Assembly: GCA_029865665.1 (NCBI GenBank)
Contig: JARXAV010000046.1
Location: 1-6,713, forward strand
Length of the DNA stretch: 6,713 bases
From: Flectobacillus sp.
GTDB taxonomy: Bacteria > Bacteroidota > Bacteroidia > Cytophagales > Spirosomataceae
Reading direction: 5' to 3'
Each line of letters starts with the position of its first letter. Positions within the stretch are counted from its first letter, which is position 1. The notes beneath the pieces were generated by a model. That model saw nothing but the letters and a program-made list of their open reading frames with translations, did not search any database and had not been told where the DNA came from. Of the stretch, positions 1-5,670 are shown piece after piece. The translations under genes and the position numbers were made by a program.

Positions 1-46
1 AAAGTAAAGTTGGATGAAACGAGTTACTAGATTTATTTCCATTTAA

Positions 47-124
47 CCTATGACTTCAGTCACAGGCTAAATGTTACGGGTTAAAACCCGTAGTCCCCAA
101 AATACTGCGAGTTAAAACTCACAG
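47..124. repeat. Cluster of three 20-base imperfect palindromes (REP-like)
   Basis: Three 20-base inverted repeats lie at 47-66, 74-93 and 105-124. Each has two 9-base arms around a 2-base centre (TC, AA, AA). Units 2 and 3 share the core GTTAAAAC and are followed by the similar tails TCCCC and ACCCC. Units 1 and 3 each have one non-pairing A/C position, at the same place (fourth pair from the outside). Unit 2 pairs throughout, with one outer G-T wobble. Between units 2 and 3, two differences in one arm are matched by compensating changes in the other. This fits short REP-like palindromes, which in other bacteria are often spread by Y1/RAYT transposases, but no such gene is in the window. The direction and function are unknown. 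Confidence 0.5.
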
Positions 125-132
125 ACCCCATT

Positions 133-170
133 AAAAAAGCCGTTTAAGAGAACTCTTAAACGGCTTTTTT
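133..170. terminator. Bidirectional intrinsic terminator downstream of the DUF349 gene
   Basis: A perfect 18-base inverted repeat (133-150 with 153-170) has only AA between its arms, so the real loop would be GAAC or larger. The stem contains the GC-rich block GCCG/CGGC. It is flanked by six A on the left and six T on the right, so an RNA made in either direction would have a hairpin followed by a U run. On the minus strand it lies about 135 bases past the DUF349 stop codon. On the plus strand it could end a gene located left of the window, which would make this a shared terminator between convergent genes. Confidence 0.85.
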
Positions 171-304
171 GTATGTTAATCAAATCAGAATTCATTTGGA
201 ATTAAGTAATCGTGCAAAATTAGCTGATATTTATTTTTGTTGTAAAGAGTTAATAGCTAGTGTATTAAATCCAAAATCCAAAATTCATAATTTTGCATCA
301 CGAC
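171..304. other. AT-rich 3' region after the DUF349 gene
   Basis: No gene is supported here. The main structure is an A/T-rich hairpin at 279-295, with 7-base arms CAAAATT and AATTTTG around CAT, starting ten bases past the DUF349 stop on the minus strand. Next to it is a short direct repeat of CCAAAAT (271-284). The hairpin is too AT-rich to be a convincing terminator; the strong one is at 133-170. A lone TATTTTTG at 232-239 matches the Bacteroidota -7 box on the plus strand, but no -33 box lies at a suitable distance. Confidence 0.4.
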
Positions 305-2344
305 TTATGCCTCACGTAACACTTTCAATTGTTGTTTGTAGTGCGTTAATTCTGCTTCTGCTTTTTTGATTTTAGCTTCAACGTCTAAACGTAATTGACC
401 TGCATTTTTAGATTTCGAGAAGAATTCTAAGTTATTGCTTAGGGTTGCGATGTCGTTTTCAACCTGTTGCATTTTACGACGAATATCGTTTTCCTTACGT
501 CCTAAATCTTTCGGAGAGAAGTCTCCACGAGATTTTAACATATCTACTTCTGTTTGAAGACTCAATTGCTCTTTTTCTTGTCCAGAAAGTTTGCCCATTG
601 AACTTACATACTTGTTAACAACAGCAATATAGCGTTTGTTAATGCTCTGCATATCTTTCTTCGGAACAAAACCGATGGCATTCCATTGAGCTTTGAATTC
701 TGCTAATTTTGACGTTTCAGAACCTTCACTTGCTTCTTTTTCGATTTGGTCACAAAGAGCGACTTTTTTCGCTAAGTTAGCTTCAAATTCTTTTTCAACG
801 TGTTGATTTTTAGCACGTTTTGCATCAAAGAAGCTATCGCAAGCTTTCTTGAAACGTTCGTAGATACTGTCTTTATCTTTTTCTGGAACGTGACCAATTT
901 CACGGAATTCTTTTTGTAAACGAATTACGGTATTGGTTGCTTCTTGTGAATCGTCTTCACCGCTTACTAATGCTTCAACTTGTTCGATTAAGGTATTTTT
1001 AGCTTGAAGATTTTCTTCACGTTTTGCTTCTAACTGACGGAAAAATTCTCCTTTGTTGCGGAAGAACGTCTTAATATCAGCCCAGAATTTATCGCTAAGT
1101 GTTTTGCCCTTTTCTCTAGGCATAAACCCTTTTACATTGTTCCATTGGTCTTGAAGAGCCAATAGGGCTTTAGTACGTTCGTTCCATTCTGTGATAGATT
1201 GCGATTGGAAACTAGCAAAAGGCTCAACCAATTCAGCAATTGAGTTTTTCAAATTGAAAACCTGTTCTGTTTCCGTCTTTTGGATTTCAATTTGCTCACG
1301 ACGTTTTCCATAAATTACGTCTAACGCTTCTTTAACACGTTGCCAAACTAGCTCGTTTTCTTCTTTCGGAGCTGGGCCAATGTGTTTATATTCTTCAAAA
1401 ATTGCTACGGCTTCGTCCAACATTTTTCCTGTTACGGTATCTGTTTTAGCCGCTTCTGCAATTTTTTCAATTTTCGTACAAAGATCTATTTTTTGTTGTA
1501 AGTTACGCTTGCGGTCAAGTTCTAATAACTCAAAATAGATACTGCGGTTACTGTAGAAACGATCCACAAGAGCGTGGAATGTTTGCCAAAGGGTGTTGTT
1601 GTGCGGAGAGTTGATGTTACCAGCATCTTTCCATTCGTCTTGGATTTTTTTGAACTCAGCAAATCCAGCTTTGATGTGAGCAGGGTCTGAATTGTCTTTT
1701 CCTTCAACGATTGCACGTAAACGGTTCAAAAGTTCAGTTTTCTTGTCGAAGTTTTTGTCACGTTCTTTTTCAATGCTTAGGAAATACTTCGAACGCTCGT
1801 CTTTTAACGTTTTGAATAGTTTGTCAAAAGCCTCTACTTGACTGTCAAACTTGAATTCAAAACCTTCTTCCGACCCTTCGTTCGTTTCCTTGAACTTTGC
1901 CAAAGCTTCTGCTTTCTCAACTGATTTGATTTGTTCAAAAAGAGGACGTACTTCTTTCAGTGTATCTTCTGATTTACGGAACGAAGCTACAGATGGACTT
2001 GCTTGTACTTCTGCTAAGAGGTTTTCAAGTGCTGAGACAAACTCTGCCTTTCCGAAATTAGAATAATCTACGGTAGATTCTACTTCCGTTACCTCTTGTC
2101 CGTCGGTCAATTGAGTCGCTTCTGCAACGATAGCCTCGATTTCAGCTTGTTGACTTACAACTTCTTCAGGTTCGCTTACAACAGGTGTTTCCACAGCCGC
2201 CGTTACTTCTGCAACGATTTCTGGTGTTTCAACGGTTGTTGTTTCAAGCTCCTTTTGCTCAGTTGCTTCGATAGGTTGAGGAGTTCCCTCTTGTTGATTT
2301 GTTTCGAGTTCGTTTTGCTCGATTTGTACTTCTTCGTTAGTCAT
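305..2344 (-). CDS. DUF349 repeat protein, coiled-coil rich, cytoplasmic
   Basis: This 679-residue protein consists of DUF349-type helical repeats; the molecular function of the family is not established. Residues 1-95 form a low-complexity, strongly acidic tail of E, T, V, Q, P and A with only one basic residue (K31), probably disordered. Residues 165-590 hold at least five degenerate repeats, each marked by an aromatic residue or W, then G and often P: WKDAGNIN (238), YKHIGPAPKE (319), WNNVKGFMPRE (401), FREIGHVPEKD (480) and WNAIGFVPKKD (554). Each is followed by a charged helix rich in F, K and R. Residues 612-679 form a charged coiled coil. There is no signal peptide or membrane segment, so it should be cytoplasmic. 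The charge pattern might suit binding to nucleic acid or a ribonucleoprotein, but that is inference. The ATG at 2342-2344 is preferred because the acidic tail begins there; no Shine-Dalgarno site is seen. The frame is intact. Confidence 0.9.
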   Translation of the reverse strand: MTNEEVQIEQNELETNQQEGTPQPIEATEQKELETTTVETPEIVAEVTAAVETPVVSEPEEVVSQQAEIEAIVAEATQLTDGQEVTEVESTVDYSNFGKAEFVSALENLLAEVQASPSVASFRKSEDTLKEVRPLFEQIKSVEKAEALAKFKETNEGSEEGFEFKFDSQVEAFDKLFKTLKDERSKYFLSIEKERDKNFDKKTELLNRLRAIVEGKDNSDPAHIKAGFAEFKKIQDEWKDAGNINSPHNNTLWQTFHALVDRFYSNRSIYFELLELDRKRNLQQKIDLCTKIEKIAEAAKTDTVTGKMLDEAVAIFEEYKHIGPAPKEENELVWQRVKEALDVIYGKRREQIEIQKTETEQVFNLKNSIAELVEPFASFQSQSITEWNERTKALLALQDQWNNVKGFMPREKGKTLSDKFWADIKTFFRNKGEFFRQLEAKREENLQAKNTLIEQVEALVSGEDDSQEATNTVIRLQKEFREIGHVPEKDKDSIYERFKKACDSFFDAKRAKNQHVEKEFEANLAKKVALCDQIEKEASEGSETSKLAEFKAQWNAIGFVPKKDMQSINKRYIAVVNKYVSSMGKLSGQEKEQLSLQTEVDMLKSRGDFSPKDLGRKENDIRRKMQQVENDIATLSNNLEFFSKSKNAGQLRLDVEAKIKKAEAELTHYKQQLKVLREA

Positions 2345-2479
2345 GCGTTCATTGTTCGGCTATCCATCAGTTAAAATTGACAGACTCCTATTTTCATTGA
2401 TTACTAAACTCTTAAAAACCAGTGTTTCCCTTGGAAGATTATTTAAAACACCGCTAAACAGACAGATTCATTTTTGCTA

Positions 2480-2487
2480 CAAAAATA
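2480..2487 (-). promoter_or_regulatory. Possible -7 box of the DUF349 gene promoter
   Basis: Read on the minus strand this is TATTTTTG, an exact match to the Bacteroidota -7 element TAnnTTTG. It is the only such match in the gap upstream of the DUF349 gene. It would start RNA near 2473 and leave a leader of about 130 bases. No TTG is present at the expected -33 distance, where the hairpin at 2500-2519 lies instead, so the call is tentative. Confidence 0.35.
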
Positions 2488-2499
2488 GAAAAAATACTT

Positions 2500-2519
2500 A
2501 CAGTATGTTCAGATACTGT
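2500..2519. terminator. Possible terminator after the methyltransferase gene
   Basis: A 7-base inverted repeat, ACAGTAT and ATACTGT, surrounds the loop GTTCAG. On the plus strand it is followed directly by a run of eight T (2519-2526), the better terminator geometry, but no plus-strand gene feeds it. On the minus strand, the direction of the methyltransferase gene ending at 2607, the T-rich stretch begins only after five more bases. The A run left of the hairpin (2489-2494) could also pair with the T run, which would lengthen the stem. It is plausibly the methyltransferase terminator, but weaker than those at 133-170 and 4050-4081. Confidence 0.4.
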
Positions 2520-2606
2520 TTTTTTTATTCCTACTACACACATCTTTTTATAATAATTTAGCATAGACAGCGATTTTGATGTGTTTTGCTTTTGATTTTT
2601 AGCTTT

Positions 2607-3998
2607 TTAACTGGGTTGTTTCAAAATACGTAGCTCTTTCGGATAGTAATTATTTACCCTTGTGGGCAGTACTTTCGCCCAGCCTAGTGCTTTGTCTTGA
2701 TACGTCATCAGCGACCAACCCTTTGTTGGATTCTCCAAGACAAGGTCGTCTCTCCTCAAATAAGCGATGGCTTCGGTCTTGCTTAATTCATGGCGATGAA
2801 TGGATTCTTTTAACAACGGACTCATCGCTAATTCATGGTCGGGAACAAGATCATTCCCCGCAATTTGTCCGAGGCGTACACCTGCTTTTCGTACATATAA
2901 ATTTAGCTGAAACAACTTGATGTCGTTTTCGTGCTTTGGGTTAAACAGATAGTAATCATCGTTTTTCAAAAACCAAGCATACTTTTCTAAGTCATTAATC
3001 CATTTTGAAAAGATAGCTGTTTCTGTTCGACGATTTTTATTAGGTTGCGGTTTTACCCGTGGCGTTTTTACCGCCAAGTATTCATTTTTTGTCTTCTTAA
3101 AAGCTGCAATAAAAAAGCCTTCTCCTTTTACTTTGTCTGGATAAAAACGGTAGCCCGTTGCTTGATGCGTTTTGGATTTAGAAGGAGTTATTCCCCAAGA
3201 AGTCAACAGCTCTTCGTCTGGTAACACACAGTTTTTGACATCAAATTCAGTACAAATCCAATCGCAAATGTCTTCGTTTTCACTTTCAGAATAGGAGCAG
3301 GTTGAGTAAATCAAGATTCCGTCTTCCTTCAAGCAGTCCCATGCGTCTGCTAAGATACGTTGCTGACGCTGATAGCATAGCACTACGTTTTCTGGCGACC
3401 ATTCTTCGGTTGCCTCTGGGTCTTTTCTGAACAAGCCCGAACCCGAACAAGGGGCATCTACCACCAATACGTCAAAATAACCTGCAAGGCGTTGTCCAAT
3501 ATCTTTAGGGTCGTTGTTACAAACGTAGGTGTTTAAGCATCCCCATTTGGTGAGATTATCCACCAAAATATTTGCTCTACTTCTGATAACCTCATTACTT
3601 AATAAAATCGAATCGGGTGTTAACAGACTAGCAATCAGGGTACTTTTCCCTCCTGGTGCGGCACATAAATCCAGTACTTTAAGGTCTTGATTTAATTTTA
3701 CCGTATTTCTAAGGATATATTCGACAAACATGGAGCTGGCTTCCTGTACGTAGTAAGTGCCTGCATGAAACAAAGGGTCGAAGGTAAAAACGGGGCGTTC
3801 GGGTAAATAATGACCAAAAGCTGACCAAGGTGTAGCCTCATTGCTCGCTTCGTTGTACCACGCCTCTGGGCAGGGTTTGAACGGATTTAAGCGAATCGAT
3901 GTAGGTGGACTAGCTTGGTTATGTATGGATAAAAAGCTTTCTTCCTGAAAGCCTGTGGTATCTTGCAAAGAGTCTAGTAATGCTTGTGGAATGGGCAT
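2607..3998 (-). CDS. rsmF: RsmF-like 16S rRNA cytosine-5 methyltransferase (NOL1/NOP2/Sun family)
   Basis: This 463-residue protein is an S-adenosylmethionine-dependent RNA m5C methyltransferase. E. coli RsmF (about 479 residues) methylates C1407 of 16S rRNA in the small subunit. The N-terminal RNA-binding part carries SIRLNPF (34-40). The SAM-binding motif I is VLDLCAAPGGKST (108-120). The two family cysteines are both present: C184 in DAPCSGSG, which releases the product, and C234 in STCSYS, the nucleophile. Residues about 330-463 match the RsmF-type C-terminal region, including GVRLGQ (373-378) and NNYYPKELR (449-457); this is what points to RsmF rather than RsmB. The ATG at 3996-3998 gives a normal N-terminus, with no Shine-Dalgarno site. 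The gene stands alone, 172 bases after the upstream lipoprotein gene, with a terminator in that gap. The exact target base in this organism is inferred from the family. Confidence 0.9.
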   Translation of the reverse strand: MPIPQALLDSLQDTTGFQEESFLSIHNQASPPTSIRLNPFKPCPEAWYNEASNEATPWSAFGHYLPERPVFTFDPLFHAGTYYVQEASSMFVEYILRNTVKLNQDLKVLDLCAAPGGKSTLIASLLTPDSILLSNEVIRSRANILVDNLTKWGCLNTYVCNNDPKDIGQRLAGYFDVLVVDAPCSGSGLFRKDPEATEEWSPENVVLCYQRQQRILADAWDCLKEDGILIYSTCSYSESENEDICDWICTEFDVKNCVLPDEELLTSWGITPSKSKTHQATGYRFYPDKVKGEGFFIAAFKKTKNEYLAVKTPRVKPQPNKNRRTETAIFSKWINDLEKYAWFLKNDDYYLFNPKHENDIKLFQLNLYVRKAGVRLGQIAGNDLVPDHELAMSPLLKESIHRHELSKTEAIAYLRRDDLVLENPTKGWSLMTYQDKALGWAKVLPTRVNNYYPKELRILKQPS

Positions 3999-4049
3999 CG
4001 TTAAAAATGAATAGTGGGAATGTTGGAGTTACGAATAACCCTATAAAAA

Positions 4050-4081
4050 AACGAAGAGACAATCGGGATTGCCTCTTCGTT
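4050..4081 (-). terminator. Intrinsic terminator after the haloperoxidase-like gene, or methyltransferase leader hairpin
   Basis: The arms 4050-4063 and 4068-4081 pair over 14 positions around the loop 4064-4067. The single A/C mismatch on the plus strand becomes a G-U pair in minus-strand RNA. Read on the minus strand the stem runs into seven T, the classic layout of an intrinsic terminator; the plus-strand side lacks a T run. It lies 90 bases past the stop of the haloperoxidase-like gene and ends about 50 bases before the methyltransferase start. A predicted promoter at 4093-4123 lies upstream of it, so it may also act in the methyltransferase leader. Confidence 0.85.
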
Positions 4082-4092
4082 GGATTAGCACA

Positions 4093-4123
4093 CAAATTTA
4101 ATCATTTTTCAAAGCTATTCAAG
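4093..4123 (-). promoter_or_regulatory. Predicted promoter of the methyltransferase gene
   Basis: On the minus strand, CTTG (4123-4120) is followed after 19 bases by TAAATTTG (4100-4093). This matches the Bacteroidota pattern of a TTG-type -33 box and a TAnnTTTG -7 box at a standard distance. RNA would start near 4086, a few bases before the hairpin at 4050-4081. No other -7 match was found between here and the methyltransferase start. Confidence 0.5.
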
Positions 4124-4170
4124 CATTGAATCACTCAAAGAGCTAATGAATTGTGAATTTATAGCATTGC

Positions 4171-5493
4171 CTATTTCTTCGTTTTGATGGTCGTAATAAC
4201 CCAGTTTCCTACTTGTTTTCCTTGTTTCAAACCTTCATCTAGGGCAGGTAAGAAGTGGATTCCACCGTATAAGCGGCTGATAGATGCTTCGTCAGCGGCA
4301 TGATAGAACGAGGTAAATTTACGAACAGGTAAGCCATAAGGAACTTCCGATGAATCTGGAAAAGCAATATTGTCGCCCAATACCTTGGTTAATGCTACAG
4401 ATGCTGCACCTGATATAACCGAGTGTCCAGAAGTATATTCAGGGAAAGGGGGAGTTTGTAAAACAGGTTGCCAGTTTTTATCGACCGATTCGTTGATAAC
4501 CGATTCTGGACGAATTTTTACGGAACGATATTTTTCATCCCAACACGAAATAAACCCGTCAAAAATAGCCATAGAAGCCATTAAATACGCCTCTGTAGTT
4601 TTATAAATATCTACCTTTTGTTGACGAGTTACTAAAGTGATAATACTCATCCAGTGACCACCTGGAGACATTTTTTTCGTTGCAAACATAGCGTGTCCCG
4701 TAATGTTCATTTTAAATGGATTACAGTCCCAGAAATTAGCAATATCTCTTTGTGCTTGTGTTAAATTATTGATGGTATTGTATGCGTGCATCACCATGTT
4801 GTAATACGGACTTCCTTTGGTCATATCGTATTTGAAAGGAGCAACAGGTTTGAACTGCGAACAAGTATCTAACGTAGCAGGTCTGATTTTACGCCAATTG
4901 GGTTCGGCTGCATCCATGTAAGCAGGAGGCGTTGGTACCCATGTTCCTTTTTCTTGTGTAACCGTATGACGAAGTCCACGAGTCTGCTTGTAGTTGTCCT
5001 TTTTAGAATAGGCAATCACCGAAGCTGCCACCGAATCACCAAAGGCAATCGAACGTTCATATACATCGTCAGGAATACCTGTTGCTTTGTAGTCTTCTGC
5101 TATTTTTTTCTCAAATGGTTCGTACACTTCCTGAGCAAACGTTAGGGTTTTGCCAATGGTTAAATACGCTCTAGTAGCAGCTAAGGCATAGCAATATTCT
5201 TTACTAGAGTCTGGTTTAGCAACCTTTTTGAATCCATTTAATTGACCAACCATCGACTGGTACGCAGGGTTTCCTGGAATTAGGGCTTCATACGCTGCTA
5301 GGGCAGAATACATATAAATTCTACTAGAAACAGGTGGGGCAAAAATATCATGAATGATAGACTCCGTTACTTGTAATTGCGTGCGACGTAAAAACTCTGG
5401 ATTTTCGGCGGTTTTTTTCCACGAACCGTCATTGGCTTTTTTACAACTAATGAGTACACAAAATGTAAATAAAATGGTTAACAGTTGTTTCAT
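4171..5493 (-). CDS. Vanadium-dependent haloperoxidase-like lipoprotein (PAP2 superfamily)
   Basis: This 440-residue lipoprotein belongs to the vanadium haloperoxidase/PAP2 acid phosphatase superfamily. The frame is open further upstream, but the ATG at 5491-5493 begins a clear lipoprotein signal: a hydrophobic stretch (4-16) and the lipobox LISC with the lipidated C17, so it should be anchored outside the cytoplasm. All three anion-site motifs are present: K321 and R328 in KYRSVKIRP, S355-G356-H357 in YTSGHS (T replaces the usual P), and R407 and H413 in SRLYGGIH. Spacing within each motif equals that of fungal vanadium chloroperoxidase, and W318 and F350 sit where that enzyme has active-site W and F. 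Such enzymes use H2O2 to oxidise halides; relatives with the same site are phosphatases. Sequence alone does not separate the two, so the substrate is open. It is divergent from the FAD oxidoreductase and has its own terminator. Confidence 0.85.
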   Translation of the reverse strand: MKQLLTILFTFCVLISCKKANDGSWKKTAENPEFLRRTQLQVTESIIHDIFAPPVSSRIYMYSALAAYEALIPGNPAYQSMVGQLNGFKKVAKPDSSKEYCYALAATRAYLTIGKTLTFAQEVYEPFEKKIAEDYKATGIPDDVYERSIAFGDSVAASVIAYSKKDNYKQTRGLRHTVTQEKGTWVPTPPAYMDAAEPNWRKIRPATLDTCSQFKPVAPFKYDMTKGSPYYNMVMHAYNTINNLTQAQRDIANFWDCNPFKMNITGHAMFATKKMSPGGHWMSIITLVTRQQKVDIYKTTEAYLMASMAIFDGFISCWDEKYRSVKIRPESVINESVDKNWQPVLQTPPFPEYTSGHSVISGAASVALTKVLGDNIAFPDSSEVPYGLPVRKFTSFYHAADEASISRLYGGIHFLPALDEGLKQGKQVGNWVITTIKTKK

Positions 5494-5544
5494 GTCTTTG
5501 AATGAAATTAAGCTGAGGGATGATATTGAGTTAAGTGTGTTTCT

Positions 5545-5574
5545 TTTGGATTGCTCAAAGTTACTGAATATTTG
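5545..5574 (+). promoter_or_regulatory. Predicted promoter of the FAD oxidoreductase gene
   Basis: TTTG at 5545-5548 is followed after 18 bases by AATATTTG (5567-5574), which matches the TAnnTTTG -7 box except at the first base. RNA would start near 5581, giving a leader of about 85 bases before the ATG at 5667. Confidence 0.4.
5556..5563 (-). promoter_or_regulatory. Predicted -7 box of the haloperoxidase-like gene promoter
   Basis: Read on the minus strand this is TAACTTTG, an exact match to TAnnTTTG. RNA would start near 5549, about 55 bases before the start codon. The nearest TTTG upstream (5592-5589 on the minus strand) is 25 bases away, longer than usual, so the -33 box is uncertain. 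The site lies inside the spacer of the opposing plus-strand promoter. Confidence 0.4.
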
Positions 5575-5625
5575 CCTCTTTCTAAGTACAAATAATCCAT
5601 TTCTAATTCTGATTTTTGTTAACTT

Positions 5626-5670
5626 ATGAGGAAAAAACAGAAAAAAAACGTTTTTTTGAAACACAAATGA
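5626..5670 (+). other. Possible 14-codon upstream frame (lysine-rich leader)
   Basis: An ATG at 5626 opens a frame reading MRKKQKKNVFLKHK. It ends with TGA at 5668-5670, overlapping the proposed FAD oxidoreductase ATG (5667-5669) as ATGA. Half of its residues are K or R. It would lie within the predicted leader RNA. Such a frame could couple translation to the main gene, but one this short in A-rich DNA may be chance. Confidence 0.2.

Larger units (their letters stand above)
5494..5666. promoter_or_regulatory. Divergent intergenic region with two promoters
   Basis: This 173-base gap separates the haloperoxidase-like gene from the FAD oxidoreductase and must contain the control region of both. 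It holds the overlapping promoter boxes listed separately, a 14-codon upstream frame, and an A/T palindrome at 5642-5657 (seven A, CG, seven T) within longer A and T runs. No clear operator or riboswitch is seen. Confidence 0.55.

Noticed and set aside
47..124. CRISPR array
   Set aside because: The units are 20-base palindromes of differing sequence separated by only 7 and 11 bases, with no uniform spacers and no cas genes nearby.
232..239. Plus-strand promoter giving antisense RNA to the DUF349 gene
   Set aside because: TATTTTTG matches the -7 box, but the nearest TTTG (195-198) is 33 bases upstream, far beyond normal spacing, in A/T-rich DNA where such matches are common.
169..369. Plus-strand frame of 66 residues with a hydrophobic end
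   Set aside because: Its last third is antisense to the end of the DUF349 gene, its start lies in the terminator, and the hydrophobic tail comes from the complement of the lysine- and glutamate-rich coiled coil.
1522..2561. Several short frames over the DUF349 gene and its upstream gap, on both strands (1522-1716, 1851-2066, 2096-2374, 2343-2561)
   Set aside because: They are shadows of the DUF349 coding sequence or AT-rich non-coding DNA, with composition unlike real proteins (rich in S, C, F and L) and no recognisable domains.
2660..2920. Plus-strand frame of 86 residues inside the methyltransferase gene
   Set aside because: It is fully antisense to the conserved C-terminal domain of the methyltransferase and shows no motif of its own.
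4117..4131. Small hairpin ATTCAA-GCA-TTGAAT after the haloperoxidase-like gene
   Set aside because: It has six AT-rich pairs, no T run, and overlaps the predicted promoter. It is too weak to call a terminator or operator.
5494..5664. A 57-residue N-terminal extension of the haloperoxidase-like protein
   Set aside because: The ATG at 5493 begins a clear lipoprotein signal with lipobox LISC. The extension would bury that signal and would run through the divergent promoter region.
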